A stretch of DNA of 64,000 bases from Pseudomonas grimontii (GTDB taxonomy: Bacteria; Pseudomonadota; Gammaproteobacteria; Pseudomonadales; Pseudomonadaceae): the NCBI RefSeq assembly GCF_007858185.1, contig NZ_VFES01000011.1, positions 176,282 to 240,281 on the forward strand, in the 5' to 3' direction. Under the pieces are notes generated by a model. That model was not told the origin of the DNA, searched no databases, and saw only the letters and a list, made by a program, of their open reading frames with translations. Made by a program: the position numbers and the translations under genes. Below are positions 8,693 through 19,646 of the stretch, piece after piece; positions within the stretch are counted from its first letter, which is position 1; every line of letters begins with the position of its first letter.

Positions 8693-10039
8693 TCACACAG
8701 CCGGAAAGTGAATCTTGAACGCCGCGCCACCCAGCGGCGAATCCCCCAGGGTCAGTCGCGCGCCGTAGCTTTGAATGATGTCCTTGACCACCGCCAACCC
8801 GATCCCCTGCCCCGGATGCTGTCGGTCCAAGCGCTCGCCCCGTTGCAGAATCCGTGCACGCTGGTCCGGCGGCACTCCGGGGCCGTCATCTTCGATGCAC
8901 AACTCGATACCTTCAGGATTTTCCACCAGGCTGATGCGCACTTCACTCAGGCACAGCCGATAGGCGTTTTCCAGCAGGTTACCGAGCAATTCAAGCAGGG
9001 CGCCCTTCTCGATCGGTACATCGCATTCGTCCGGCAATTCAAAGACCACCGTGACGCCCTTGTCGCGGTAGACCTTGCCCAGCGTATCGCAGAGGCTTTG
9101 CACTACCGGCTCGAGGCGCACCTGATGGCGCACCAGGCCGCTTTTGCGCAGGCTGGCACGCTGCAATTGGTAGCTGATCTGCTGGCTCATGCGCTCGATC
9201 TGGGATTGCAGCACCCAGGCCTGATCACGATCTTCCGGGCGTTGCGCCATGTCTTCGCTCACGCTTTGCAACACAGCGAGCGGCGTTTTCAGGCTGTGGG
9301 CCAGGTCATCGAGGGAGTCGCGGTAACGCGCCCGTTGTTCGCGCTCGCTGTGCAGCAGGCGGTTAAGGGAGCCGGTGAGACGCAGCAATTCGCGAGGGTG
9401 TTGTTCGGAGAGGCTTTCGCGGGTGCCGCCTTCGATCTGGTCAAGCTCCTGGCTCAATCGCCGCAGGGCTTGCAGGCCCCAGGTCAGGCCCAGCCACAGC
9501 AAGGTCAACAGCACCAGCAGTGCCGCGCCGAAGCCCAGGTAGAGGTTTTCGCGCAGGCCTTCAAGGGTCAATTGGTATTCGCGCACCGGTTGCAGGGCCA
9601 CGATACTGAACGCCGCGCTCTTGCCGCCGAGCAGCTTGACCTCGACGTCGTAGACAAAGAACTCCTGGCCGTCGGCCTCGCGAATCCGCGCAAACTCGTT
9701 GCCGCGCCCGTCATAGCGCGGCCTGTAGTTGATGTTTTCGTCCCGGGTGGCCCGCGAACGCCACACCAGGTGGCCTTCGCGGTCGTAGATATAGCCGAGC
9801 AACCGGCTATCGGTGAGGTTGAAACGTTCATCCGGCAACTGCGCCGGCATCAGCAGGCGATTGTTTTCCACCCGCGCGGCGGAGATCAGCGTGGTGACAT
9901 CCGATGCCAGGCGCTGCTCGATGGAATCCTGCAATGCCAGGCTGAACGCGCCTTGCATGGCGGGCAACAGGCCCAGCATGAACAGCACGGCCAGGGTGGC
10001 GGCCGCCAGCATCAAGCGCACACGTAACGAGCGAATCAA
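8693..10039 (-). CDS. phoQ: Sensor histidine kinase PhoQ
   Basis: 448 residues, the length expected for Pseudomonas PhoQ. An N-terminal membrane helix (about 7-33) precedes a periplasmic sensor region (about 35-165) and a second membrane helix (about 168-190). The HisKA box DDLAHSLKTPLAVL carries the phosphorylated His. The ATPase domain shows N (NLLENAYRLC), G1 (EDDGPGVP) and G2 (GQGIGLAVVKDI) boxes. It would sense divalent cations, cationic peptides or envelope stress and phosphorylate PhoP. It overlaps the phoP stop by 4 nt, so the two are translationally coupled. Confidence 0.9.
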   Translation of the reverse strand: MIRSLRVRLMLAAATLAVLFMLGLLPAMQGAFSLALQDSIEQRLASDVTTLISAARVENNRLLMPAQLPDERFNLTDSRLLGYIYDREGHLVWRSRATRDENINYRPRYDGRGNEFARIREADGQEFFVYDVEVKLLGGKSAAFSIVALQPVREYQLTLEGLRENLYLGFGAALLVLLTLLWLGLTWGLQALRRLSQELDQIEGGTRESLSEQHPRELLRLTGSLNRLLHSEREQRARYRDSLDDLAHSLKTPLAVLQSVSEDMAQRPEDRDQAWVLQSQIERMSQQISYQLQRASLRKSGLVRHQVRLEPVVQSLCDTLGKVYRDKGVTVVFELPDECDVPIEKGALLELLGNLLENAYRLCLSEVRISLVENPEGIELCIEDDGPGVPPDQRARILQRGERLDRQHPGQGIGLAVVKDIIQSYGARLTLGDSPLGGAAFKIHFPAV

Positions 10040-10713
10040 CGGCAGCGCTCATTGAACAGGTAGCCCAGGCCACGCACGGTATCGATCGGCTTGAACCCGG
10101 CCGGGCCTTCCAGCTTGCGGCGCAGGCGGCCGACCAGTACTTCAATCACATTCGGATCGCGCTCATCGTCGTCGGGGTAAAGTTGTTCCATCAAGCGGTC
10201 CTTGGCGACGACCTGCTGGTGATGGCGCATCAAGTATTCGAGGATGCGATATTCATAGGCGGTCAATGCCAGGGGCTGTTCGTCGAGGGACGCTTGCTTG
10301 CGGTTGAGGTCCAGCAGCAAGGGTCCGGCGACGATAGTCGACTGGGTAAACCCGCTGGAGCGGCGCAGCAAGGCGTTCATGCGCGCCTCCAGCTCTTCGA
10401 ACTGGAAGGGCTTGACCACGTAGTCGTCGGCGCCGGCGGCCAGGCCTTCGACCTTGTCCTGCCAGTTGCCGCGCGCGGTGAGGATCAGGATCGGAAACGT
10501 CTTGGCCTGGCTGCGCAATTGGCGGATCAGGTCCAGGCCGCCCATGCCGGGCAGGCCCAGGTCGATGATCGCCAGGTCATGGTTGAATTGACCGGTCTGG
10601 TACAGGGCCTCTTCGGCGTTGGCCACGGCTTCGACCACGTGGCCACTGTCGGTCAGGCGGGTAAACAGGTGATGACGCAGCAGCGCCTCATCTTCCACCA
10701 CCAGCAATTTCAT
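10036..10713 (-). CDS. phoP: Response regulator PhoP
   Basis: 225-residue OmpR/PhoB-family regulator. The receiver domain (1-115) has the acidic residues in VVEDEALL, the phosphoacceptor Asp in DLAIIDLGLPGMGG near residue 51, and the conserved Lys in YVVKPFQ. The winged-helix DNA-binding domain (about 125-220) has LTAYEYRILEYLMRH and VIEVLVGRLRRKLE. The ATG at 10713 has a GGAGAG site before it; an in-frame ATG four codons upstream is too close to that site. Cotranscribed with phoQ and probably with the small exported gene just upstream. Confidence 0.92.
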   Translation of the reverse strand: MKLLVVEDEALLRHHLFTRLTDSGHVVEAVANAEEALYQTGQFNHDLAIIDLGLPGMGGLDLIRQLRSQAKTFPILILTARGNWQDKVEGLAAGADDYVVKPFQFEELEARMNALLRRSSGFTQSTIVAGPLLLDLNRKQASLDEQPLALTAYEYRILEYLMRHHQQVVAKDRLMEQLYPDDDERDPNVIEVLVGRLRRKLEGPAGFKPIDTVRGLGYLFNERCR

Positions 10714-10731
10714 AAGGCTCTCCAAAGCAAA

Positions 10732-11040
10732 TCAACTGTCCGACAGAGGCACATCATAGCGGCCCCGCAGGTCTTGCGGTCGCAGTTTAGTGCCGTTGAA
10801 CTGGCCGGTCAGGTATTCGTAGCCGACGCGATAGCTCGGCTGCGGGGTGGCCTGGCCCAGAGACTGGCCCCAAGGCGTGGGCTGACTGCCAACATCTTCG
10901 ATACTGACACGCTGCATCAGGATGCTGGATTTCTTGGTTTTCTCACGGCCGAATGCAGCAAAGGCACCATCGGAGGCCTGAACCCCAGCGGTGGCACTGA
11001 GCATGGTTAACGCTAACATCAGCTTCTTGATCGCAGTCAT
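10732..11040 (-). CDS. Small exported protein of unknown function upstream of phoPQ
   Basis: 102 residues with a clear signal peptide: MTAIKKLMLALTMLSATAGV then Q-ASDG, cleavage probably after QAS or nearby (about residue 22-24). The mature part is about 80 residues, polar, with no cysteine and no recognisable motif (QPSYRVGYEYLTGQFNGTKL near 65-87). It ends 18 bp before the phoP start and sits where P. aeruginosa has oprH, yet it is too short and different to be an OprH-type beta barrel. The operator array just upstream implies strong control by an OmpR-family regulator, probably PhoP. Function unknown. Confidence 0.8.
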   Translation of the reverse strand: MTAIKKLMLALTMLSATAGVQASDGAFAAFGREKTKKSSILMQRVSIEDVGSQPTPWGQSLGQATPQPSYRVGYEYLTGQFNGTKLRPQDLRGRYDVPLSDS

Positions 11041-11074
11041 GGTGTTACCTCATTACGCGTTTGGCTGTGAGGCC

Positions 11075-11130
11075 AGACTACGCAGGCGCCCCTGAACTCC
11101 CCCTGAACAGGCTCTGAACCTCACCTGAAC
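11075..11130 (-). promoter_or_regulatory. Four-copy GTTCAG array and -10 box upstream of the small exported gene and phoPQ
   Basis: On the minus strand GTTCAG occurs four times with an exact 11-bp period (plus-strand CTGAAC at 11092, 11103, 11114 and 11125). A -10-like TAGTCT lies at 11080-11075, with 11 bp between it and the nearest repeat. Tandem hexamers on one face of the helix, replacing the -35, are the hallmark of OmpR/PhoP-type operators. Binding by PhoP is inferred from the adjacent phoPQ. Confidence 0.7.
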
Positions 11131-11176
11131 CACGGCGGGCTATCCTCTTGCGCATCAACTCGGCAAAATACCGCCC

Positions 11177-11941
11177 ATGACGCCCCTACCCGCTTGCTGC
11201 ACCCCACTCGACGCCCATTGGCCGCTGCCCGAACCCTTGCCGGGCACGGTGTTTCTCAGCACCCGCTTTGACCCCGCATTACTGGCACCCGGCGATTTCC
11301 AGCACTGTGAGGTGCCACCACCGGCGAGCATCCAGCGTTCAGTGGCCAAGCGTCAGGCCGAGTTTCTCGCCGGTCGCCTGTGCGCGCGCGCGGCCCTGCA
11401 ACAGCTCGATCACATCAACTGCATCCCACCGATCGGCGAAGACCGCGCACCGGTGTGGCCCGCCCACATCAGCGGTTCCATCACCCACAGCACCGGACAT
11501 GCCGCCGCGATTGTCGGGCACAAGGCGCGATGGCGCGGGTTGGGGATGGACCTGGAGAATGTACTGAGCGTGGAACGGGCGGAGCGCCTGGCTGGGGAGA
11601 TTCTGACCGCGCAAGAGCTGCAGCGTATGGCTGACCTGCCGCGAGAGCAGATCGCCTTGCTGGTGACGCTGACGTTTTCGATCAAGGAGAGTTTGTTCAA
11701 GGCGCTCTACCCGATCGTGCAGAAGCGCTTCTATTTTGAGCATGCCGAGGTGGTGGAGTGGTCAGAGGCCGGGCATGTGCGCTTGCGCTTGCTCACAGAC
11801 CTCTGCGGCGAGTGGTGCCACGGCAAGGAGTTATCGGCGCAATACTCAGTGAGTGATGGCCAACTGTTGAGCCTGGTAGCCGTAGCAGCTGTCGAGCCTT
11901 GGCGAGGCTGCGTCGGACGCGACTCGACGTTAGATCGGTAG
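11177..11941 (+). CDS. 4'-phosphopantetheinyl transferase (EntD/PcpS type)
   Basis: 254 residues. It transfers the phosphopantetheine arm of CoA to carrier proteins of fatty-acid, siderophore or peptide synthesis. The EntD-type N-terminal part contains RQAEFLAGRLCARAAL; the catalytic ACPS domain has GSITHSTGHAAAI, the Mg-binding LGMDLE and the FSIKESLFKALYP signature. The last 15-18 residues (EPWRGCVGRDSTLDR) are encoded inside a REP-like repeat and look like an accidental extension past the ancestral stop. Probably the only PPTase of the strain if it resembles P. aeruginosa PcpS, but this cannot be judged from the window. Confidence 0.92.
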   Translation: MTPLPACCTPLDAHWPLPEPLPGTVFLSTRFDPALLAPGDFQHCEVPPPASIQRSVAKRQAEFLAGRLCARAALQQLDHINCIPPIGEDRAPVWPAHISGSITHSTGHAAAIVGHKARWRGLGMDLENVLSVERAERLAGEILTAQELQRMADLPREQIALLVTLTFSIKESLFKALYPIVQKRFYFEHAEVVEWSEAGHVRLRLLTDLCGEWCHGKELSAQYSVSDGQLLSLVAVAAVEPWRGCVGRDSTLDR

Positions 11942-11983
11942 CGCGGCCGACGCAGCCTCGCTTGCGCTCGGCAGCTGCTACGG
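11880..11983. repeat. Large inverted REP-like element, GTAGCAGCTG family, copy 1
   Basis: CCGTAGCAGCTGTCGAGCC at the left is mirrored at the right by GGCAGCTGCTACGG, with inner arms GAGGCTGCGTCGG and CCGACGCAGCCTC. It overlaps the 3' end of the phosphopantetheinyl transferase gene. A second copy of the family lies at 29344-29433. Confidence 0.8.
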
Positions 11984-12016
11984 ATTTGCTCGGTGTGGGG
12001 TATCACGGGAGAAACG

Positions 12017-13627
12017 TCAGGGTTTGTCCTGATCCCTCGGCCAACTCAGGCTGAAGCACGCCCCGCCTAGGTTGTTGCTTTTGCTGATCAACGCCCGCCC
12101 GCCGTGCCAGTAAATAATCCGCCGCACAATCGACAACCCCAGGCCATGTCCGCCCGAGGCACGGGTGCGGCTGTCATCCAGGCGCAGGAACGGCGTGAAG
12201 ATACGCTCCCAGGCACTTTCCGGTACACCGGGCCCGTCGTCCTCCACATCGATGCGACAGCGCACCTGGCCCACCTGATAACTGATCAACACCTGGCCCT
12301 GGGCGTGACGCATGGCGTTGCTCACCAGGTTTTGCAGAGCGCGGTGCAAGTAGCGCGGCTCGGCATCGACCCAAGCGTCGTCCCAATGGGCCGACGACAG
12401 GCAAATACCCCTGGCCACGGTCACCTGCGGGCGCAGTGGCGATAATTCGCCGATCACCTGATCGAGCAGCGCATCGAGGTCGACCCGTTGGAAAATCAAC
12501 GCCGGCGCTCCCTGCTCCAGCCTTGCATAGGTGAGCATTTCATCCACCAGGCCATCGAGGTCCTGAATATCACTGTCCATGCCTTCCAGGTACTTGCGCC
12601 GCGCTTCAGGCGTGGCGGCGTCGCCGATCATCTCCAGGCCGAAGCGCAGGCGCGCCACCGGTGTGCGCAATTCATGGGACACCGCGCGCACCAGTTCACG
12701 CTGGATCGCCAACAGTTGCTGCAGGTGCTCGGCCATGCCATTAAAGGCCGCCGCCAGGCGCCCCACCGAGTCGGCCCCCCGGGCCGGCACACGCACCTCG
12801 AGATTGCCTTTGGCGATGCGCGTGGCGGCGGCCTCCAGGCCTCGGAGCCTGCGTTCAAGCTGACGCACCAATAGATAGACGATCAGGCCGATCAGGGTCA
12901 GGCCGATCAAGGCGATCAGGACCAACCATTGCGCCGGGTACGGGCTCATCTGATACAGCGGGCCGAGTTCCAGCACCCAGGGCGTGCCGACCATGCCGGC
13001 AAACACGCGGATCGAATCACCGCCCTTGCCCAGGGCCATGACCGTATCGCCCTCCGATACGCGGCGGCGTTGGTCGTCGTCCATATCGGCCTGATCGAGG
13101 GTCATCAGGTGCATTTCGAAACCAAAGCCCTTGGCCTCCTTTATATCCGCCAGCCGTTGCGGCTGCTCGGCGACGGGGAAGCGCACCAGTTCGTCGGCCA
13201 GCAGGTAAATAGTCGCGCGGGCCAGTTGCTCGCTGATCTGCTGCACCTCGCCCGTCAGCACCCACTGCTCCTTATCGCTGACCAGGCGCAGCACCCGGGC
13301 AGCGTGGGGGCCGGTCTGTTCCACCAGCACCAGGCCACGTTGCAGGCGGGCGCGCTGGCTGAGGTCCAACTGGGCATCGGTGAGGCTGCGCAGTTCCAGG
13401 GGGATGCCGAGCAAACGCTCCCACACGGCCAGGGCGCGCTGGCGCTCGATGGCGCTCATGGGCTGCAGGTTGTCGCCCATCAAGGCAAAGGTGCCGTGGG
13501 CCAGGCGCTCACGGTATTGGCCGCTGCGCACCTCATTGAGCAGGTGCAGGGCCAGCACGCCGAGCAGCGCCACCAGAATCAGCGCCGCGCACATGCCGCC
13601 ATAGATACGCAGGAAGATCGAGTTCAC
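12017..13627 (-). CDS. Two-component sensor histidine kinase, RstB-like
   Basis: 536 residues. An N-terminal membrane helix (about 7-30) and a second at about 233-257 bracket a periplasmic sensor domain. A HAMP linker follows (RLRGLEAAATRIAKGNLEVR), then the HisKA box AVSHELRTPVARLRF. The ATPase domain has NLVSNAMRHA, EDDGPGVPE and GGHGLGLSIVRRI. It overlaps the response-regulator gene by 4 nt. In P. aeruginosa a similar pair lies next to nrdAB, as here next to nrdA. Stimulus unknown. Confidence 0.88.
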   Translation of the reverse strand: MNSIFLRIYGGMCAALILVALLGVLALHLLNEVRSGQYRERLAHGTFALMGDNLQPMSAIERQRALAVWERLLGIPLELRSLTDAQLDLSQRARLQRGLVLVEQTGPHAARVLRLVSDKEQWVLTGEVQQISEQLARATIYLLADELVRFPVAEQPQRLADIKEAKGFGFEMHLMTLDQADMDDDQRRRVSEGDTVMALGKGGDSIRVFAGMVGTPWVLELGPLYQMSPYPAQWLVLIALIGLTLIGLIVYLLVRQLERRLRGLEAAATRIAKGNLEVRVPARGADSVGRLAAAFNGMAEHLQQLLAIQRELVRAVSHELRTPVARLRFGLEMIGDAATPEARRKYLEGMDSDIQDLDGLVDEMLTYARLEQGAPALIFQRVDLDALLDQVIGELSPLRPQVTVARGICLSSAHWDDAWVDAEPRYLHRALQNLVSNAMRHAQGQVLISYQVGQVRCRIDVEDDGPGVPESAWERIFTPFLRLDDSRTRASGGHGLGLSIVRRIIYWHGGRALISKSNNLGGACFSLSWPRDQDKP

Positions 13628-14349
13628 TGCGACATATCGACGGCGGCTTCAGGGACGAACAAGTAGCCTTTGCTGCGGATGGTCTTGATTAGCCGTGGGT
13701 GGATCGGGTCATCGCCGATTTTCGGGCGAATCCGTGAGATGCGTACATCAATGGAACGGTCCTGGCCGTCATAGCCGATGCCGCGCAGAGCGATAAAGAT
13801 CTCTTCGCGGGACAGGATCCGCCCGGCATTCGCCACCAGCAGCCACAGCAGGTCGAACTCGGCACTGGTCAGTTCGATACCGTCGTCGTGCAGCCAGGCT
13901 TCGCGCAGGGCGTTGTCCACCAGCAGTGGGCCGAATTGCAGGCGGCGCTGGCTTTCCACGCTGGCGGGCTCCGCCGGCTCACTGCGTCGCAACAGGGCCT
14001 GGATACGCGCCAGCAACAGGCGCGGGCGCACGGGTTTGCACACATAGTCGTCGGCGCCCATGTCCAGGCCCAGCACCTGATCCATATCGTCGGTGCGGGC
14101 GGTGAGCATCAGGATCACCCCGTCGTAGCGTTCGCGCACCTTGCGGCAAATGCTCAGGCCGTCTTCGCCGGGCAGCATCAGGTCGAGAATCACCAGGTCC
14201 GGTTGCTCGGCGATGATCCGCGCCGCAGCCAGGGCGCCATCACCTTCCACAGAAACCCGCAGGCCGTTGCTTTCCAGGTAATCGCGGGTCAACTCGGCGA
14301 GCCGCTCGTCGTCCTCGACGATCAGGATTTGCCAGGCTTCTTGCTCCAC
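13624..14349 (-). CDS. OmpR-family response regulator, RstA-like
   Basis: 241 residues from a GTG start at 14349 preceded by GAGGAT. The receiver domain shows IVEDDERL, the phosphoacceptor Asp in DLVILDLMLPGEDG and Lys in YVCKPVRP. The C-terminal winged helix contains LTSAEFDLLWLLVANAG and DRSIDVRISRIRPKIG. Coupled to the downstream kinase by a 4-nt overlap. Target genes unknown; the divergent neighbour nrdA has its own NrdR-type sites. Confidence 0.9.
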   Translation of the reverse strand: MEQEAWQILIVEDDERLAELTRDYLESNGLRVSVEGDGALAAARIIAEQPDLVILDLMLPGEDGLSICRKVRERYDGVILMLTARTDDMDQVLGLDMGADDYVCKPVRPRLLLARIQALLRRSEPAEPASVESQRRLQFGPLLVDNALREAWLHDDGIELTSAEFDLLWLLVANAGRILSREEIFIALRGIGYDGQDRSIDVRISRIRPKIGDDPIHPRLIKTIRSKGYLFVPEAAVDMSQ

Positions 14350-14631
14350 GGGTGATCCTCGTTGTTATAAAGGGATTCGTTGGCCGAGCAGGCCACACCT
14401 TATTTGTAATGTTTTGAGGGCATAACAAAGGCCGATTGTAGCCATGGTCAAGCCCTCTCGCACAAGCCGGGAAATCGATTCGGTGATCCTGCTTTTCTGT
14501 GATAGGGTTCGCGCCCTCAAAAATCCAACCGGCTGTTTTCAACTTGGAATACTCGGTGACAAACGGCCGAATCCAGCAGTGCTGCGGCCTACATGGGTGT
14601 TCCACGTTTCATACACATTTTACTCACAGCG

Positions 14632-14640
14632 TTATCCACA
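14632..14640 (+). promoter_or_regulatory. Consensus DnaA box upstream of nrdA
   Basis: TTATCCACA is a perfect DnaA box. It lies about 30-70 bp upstream of the paired NrdR sites. DnaA is known to act on ribonucleotide reductase transcription in E. coli; the same is inferred here. Confidence 0.55.
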
Positions 14641-14667
14641 GGTAGTGCGTTGCTAAGCCCCCCAAAA

Positions 14668-14712
14668 CGCATTATCTTGTAGCTCGGCGCTAAAAAAACC
14701 CTACATGTAGGG
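14668..14712. promoter_or_regulatory. Paired NrdR boxes of nrdA
   Basis: CGCATTATCTTGTA (14668-14681, partial match) and CCCTACATGTAGGG (14699-14712, perfect palindrome) fit the NrdR-box pattern CaCwAtATaTwGtG. Their centres are 31 bp apart, the three-helical-turn spacing typical of NrdR box pairs. NrdR would repress nrdA when dATP is plentiful. Confidence 0.7.
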
Positions 14713-14719
14713 TTTTAGG

Positions 14720-15085
14720 CGAAAAGACCCAACACAAATCAGACAAGAAACTCAAGCCCTTTCTTGCTCCTGTTTGGTCTAACCCAAGCATTTTTTGAAA
14801 GCCCAAACCGCTCAAGCGGATGGCAGCCGTTTTCCAGCTCCAACAGCGGAAAACGGTACGGGTGTTGCAGTGCTTGAACCTGGCAACTGTCACCCACCAG
14901 GAATACGGCCAAGGGCAATTGAGCCCCGAACCGAAGACTTCGGCATGGAAGCGGCGCTATGAGCTCCCTTCCTCCTGTCCCGAAGTTGTTATGCCAGGCC
15001 CAGGCCTGTTGTAAGTGCTTCAGGACGGAACGGTGGGCACCGTGATGGTGCCCAAATAAATATAGAAATGTGGAGACAACCCCCC
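14720..15085 (+). promoter_or_regulatory. Long structured leader of nrdA
   Basis: About 370 nt without a convincing gene. It contains several inverted repeats, including CCGAAGACTTCGG near 14931 and the strong hairpin TGGGCACC-GTGAT-GGTGCCCA at 15034-15054. The hairpin ends 17 nt before the GGAGA ribosome site of nrdA. The folding suggests post-transcriptional control, but the sequence matches no riboswitch I recognise. Confidence 0.4.
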
Positions 15086-17980
<2,895 letters not shown>

Positions 17981-18014
17981 GCTGAGCGACTCCCGGGCTT
18001 GAACGCCTGGGATT

Positions 18015-18063
18015 GAAAAAGCCCGATAGACCCCGACTGCATAGGGTTTATCGGGCTTTTTCG
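18015..18063 (+). terminator. Terminator of nrdA
   Basis: AAAAAGCCCGATA pairs with TATCGGGCTTTTT across a loop of about 20 nt that can itself pair (ACCC with GGGT). It ends in a T-run. nrdA therefore appears to be transcribed alone. Confidence 0.85.
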
Positions 18064-18089
18064 TTGCTGCGCCGGGGCGTTTGCCGCTC

Positions 18090-18249
18090 CAGCCTCTAGG
18101 TAACCACTGACACTTCTGAACGCCACATCCCCTACCGCCTGATGATTGGCGAGCCAACAGCCCCTGAGCTGATCAGTGACAAAGCCAAAAGACAGCGTTC
18201 CTCCCATGCCTTTCAATGCATGAACCAAAGCACCGCAGAAGGTTTTCAA
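18090..18249 (-). pseudogene. Possible relic of an HPt domain
   Basis: The minus-strand reading from the ATG at 18249 gives about 53 residues containing LVHALKGMGGTLSF, which resembles the phosphotransfer-His motif (A-H-x-L-K-G-x-x-x-x-x-G) of histidine phosphotransfer domains. After that the frame runs out into the nrdA terminator and antisense nrdA. There is no ribosome site and no rest of a protein. If not chance, this is a decayed end of a hybrid kinase or HPt protein. Confidence 0.22.
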
Positions 18250-18254
18250 TACCT

Positions 18255-18282
18255 ACAAAAAAGCCCCTCTTACGAGGGGCTT
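18255..18282 (-). terminator. Terminator of the flgBCDE operon
   Basis: On the minus strand AAGCCCCTC pairs with GAGGGGCTT around GTAA and is followed by T6, about 20 bp after the flgE stop. Confidence 0.85.
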
Positions 18283-18301
18283 CTTGTGGAGCGTTACCGC
18301 A

Positions 18302-19615
18302 TCAGGTCATCTGAATGATGGTCTGCATGATGGTGCTCTGGGTGGAGATGGTCTTGGCGTTCGCCTGGTAGTTGCTCTGGGCCTTGATCAGGTCCACCAG
18401 CTCATTGGTCAGGTTGACGTTGGAGTTCTCCAGGGAGTTGGCCACGATCGAACCCAGGGTACCGGATTGCGGGGTGTCGTAACCCGGCTGGCCCGAGGCG
18501 AAGGTCTCTCTCCATGCGGTGCCGCCCGACGGCTGCAAGCCTTGCTCGTTGTTGAAGCTGGCCAGGGAGATCTGGCCGATGGCCTTGCTCTGCTGGTTGC
18601 TGAACGTGGCGAACAGTACGCCGCTGCCGTCGATTTTCAGGCCGGTGATCTGGCCGGTAGCGTAGCCATCGGTGATCGGAGGGTTACGGTAGCTGGCCGA
18701 GTTGTACTGGGTGATGTTGGCCATGTTGATGGCGATCCCCGTTGGGTTCGCCGTCGCACCGTTTGCCTTCCAAACACCAGCGGTCACTGTACCGGGGACC
18801 CAGCCGGTAATGGTCAGGGTGTTATTGGCCACACCGCCCGTCGTGACACTGGTGAGCGTGCCCGAACCGTCAAAGGCCAGCGTCGACGGTACCGGTGGGG
18901 TGGCCGGGGTGCCGCCCGTCGGCGGCGAACCGTCTGGGTTACGGCCATCAATCAGGGTGTAGGCGTTCCACTTGTTGCCATCTGTTTTCACCAAGTATTG
19001 CACCATCGGGTGTGCGTTGCCTTGGGCATCGTACAAGGTGGTGCTGTACTGGGTGGTGAAGGTACTGGTGTCCGCCGGGTCGAATGGCTTGAGCGTCTGG
19101 TTGATCACCGGTTCCGAGGAGTTCAGGTTACTGGTGGAGTCCACCTTGGTAGACGCCTTCGGCGGCAGGTTCGACAGGTTCAATTGCAGGTCGGTCAGAC
19201 CGCCCTTGATGATTTTGCCATCATCGTCCGCCGCGTAGCCTTGCAGGCGCGAGGTACCGGTATTGTTGGTGATGTAGCCGTCTTTATCGGCACGGAAAGC
19301 ACCGCTGCGGGTGTACTCCAGCGAGCCGTCGCTACCTTTCTGCACGAAGAAGCCGCCGCCCTGGATCGCCATGTCCAGGATGCCGCCACTGCCGTTGACG
19401 TCACCCTGGGTGAACTGTTGGGACACAGCCGCCAGGTTCACACCGTTGCCGATGCTGTTCTGGCCGGTGCCCAGTTTGGACGCGGCGTAGATGTCGGCGA
19501 ATTCCGCACGGGACGACTTGAAGCCAGTGGTCGCAACGTTGGCGATGTTGTTGCCGGTTACGTCCAGTTGTTTGTTGGCCGCATAGAGGCCGCTAAGGCC
19601 GATGTTAAAAGACAT
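18302..19615 (-). CDS. flgE: Flagellar hook protein FlgE
   Basis: 437-residue hook subunit exported by the flagellar type III system. The N-terminal rod motif SGLYAANKQLDVTGNNIANVATTGFK and the C-terminal coiled region SNVNLTNELVDLIKAQSNYQ are both typical of hook/rod proteins. The middle (about 210-300) is Thr/Gly/Pro-rich and is the surface domain that varies between strains (SPPTGGTPATPPVPS). Last gene of the flgB-C-D-E run; only 31 bp separate it from flgD. Confidence 0.96.
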   Translation of the reverse strand: MSFNIGLSGLYAANKQLDVTGNNIANVATTGFKSSRAEFADIYAASKLGTGQNSIGNGVNLAAVSQQFTQGDVNGSGGILDMAIQGGGFFVQKGSDGSLEYTRSGAFRADKDGYITNNTGTSRLQGYAADDDGKIIKGGLTDLQLNLSNLPPKASTKVDSTSNLNSSEPVINQTLKPFDPADTSTFTTQYSTTLYDAQGNAHPMVQYLVKTDGNKWNAYTLIDGRNPDGSPPTGGTPATPPVPSTLAFDGSGTLTSVTTGGVANNTLTITGWVPGTVTAGVWKANGATANPTGIAINMANITQYNSASYRNPPITDGYATGQITGLKIDGSGVLFATFSNQQSKAIGQISLASFNNEQGLQPSGGTAWRETFASGQPGYDTPQSGTLGSIVANSLENSNVNLTNELVDLIKAQSNYQANAKTISTQSTIMQTIIQMT

Positions 19616-19646
19616 GTTTCTCTCCCTCTGCCGTATTTAGCCGGCT

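Noticed and set aside
14820..15060. Cobalamin-type riboswitch in the nrdA leader
   Set aside because: Some hairpins are suggestive, but the B12-box pattern and core were not found.
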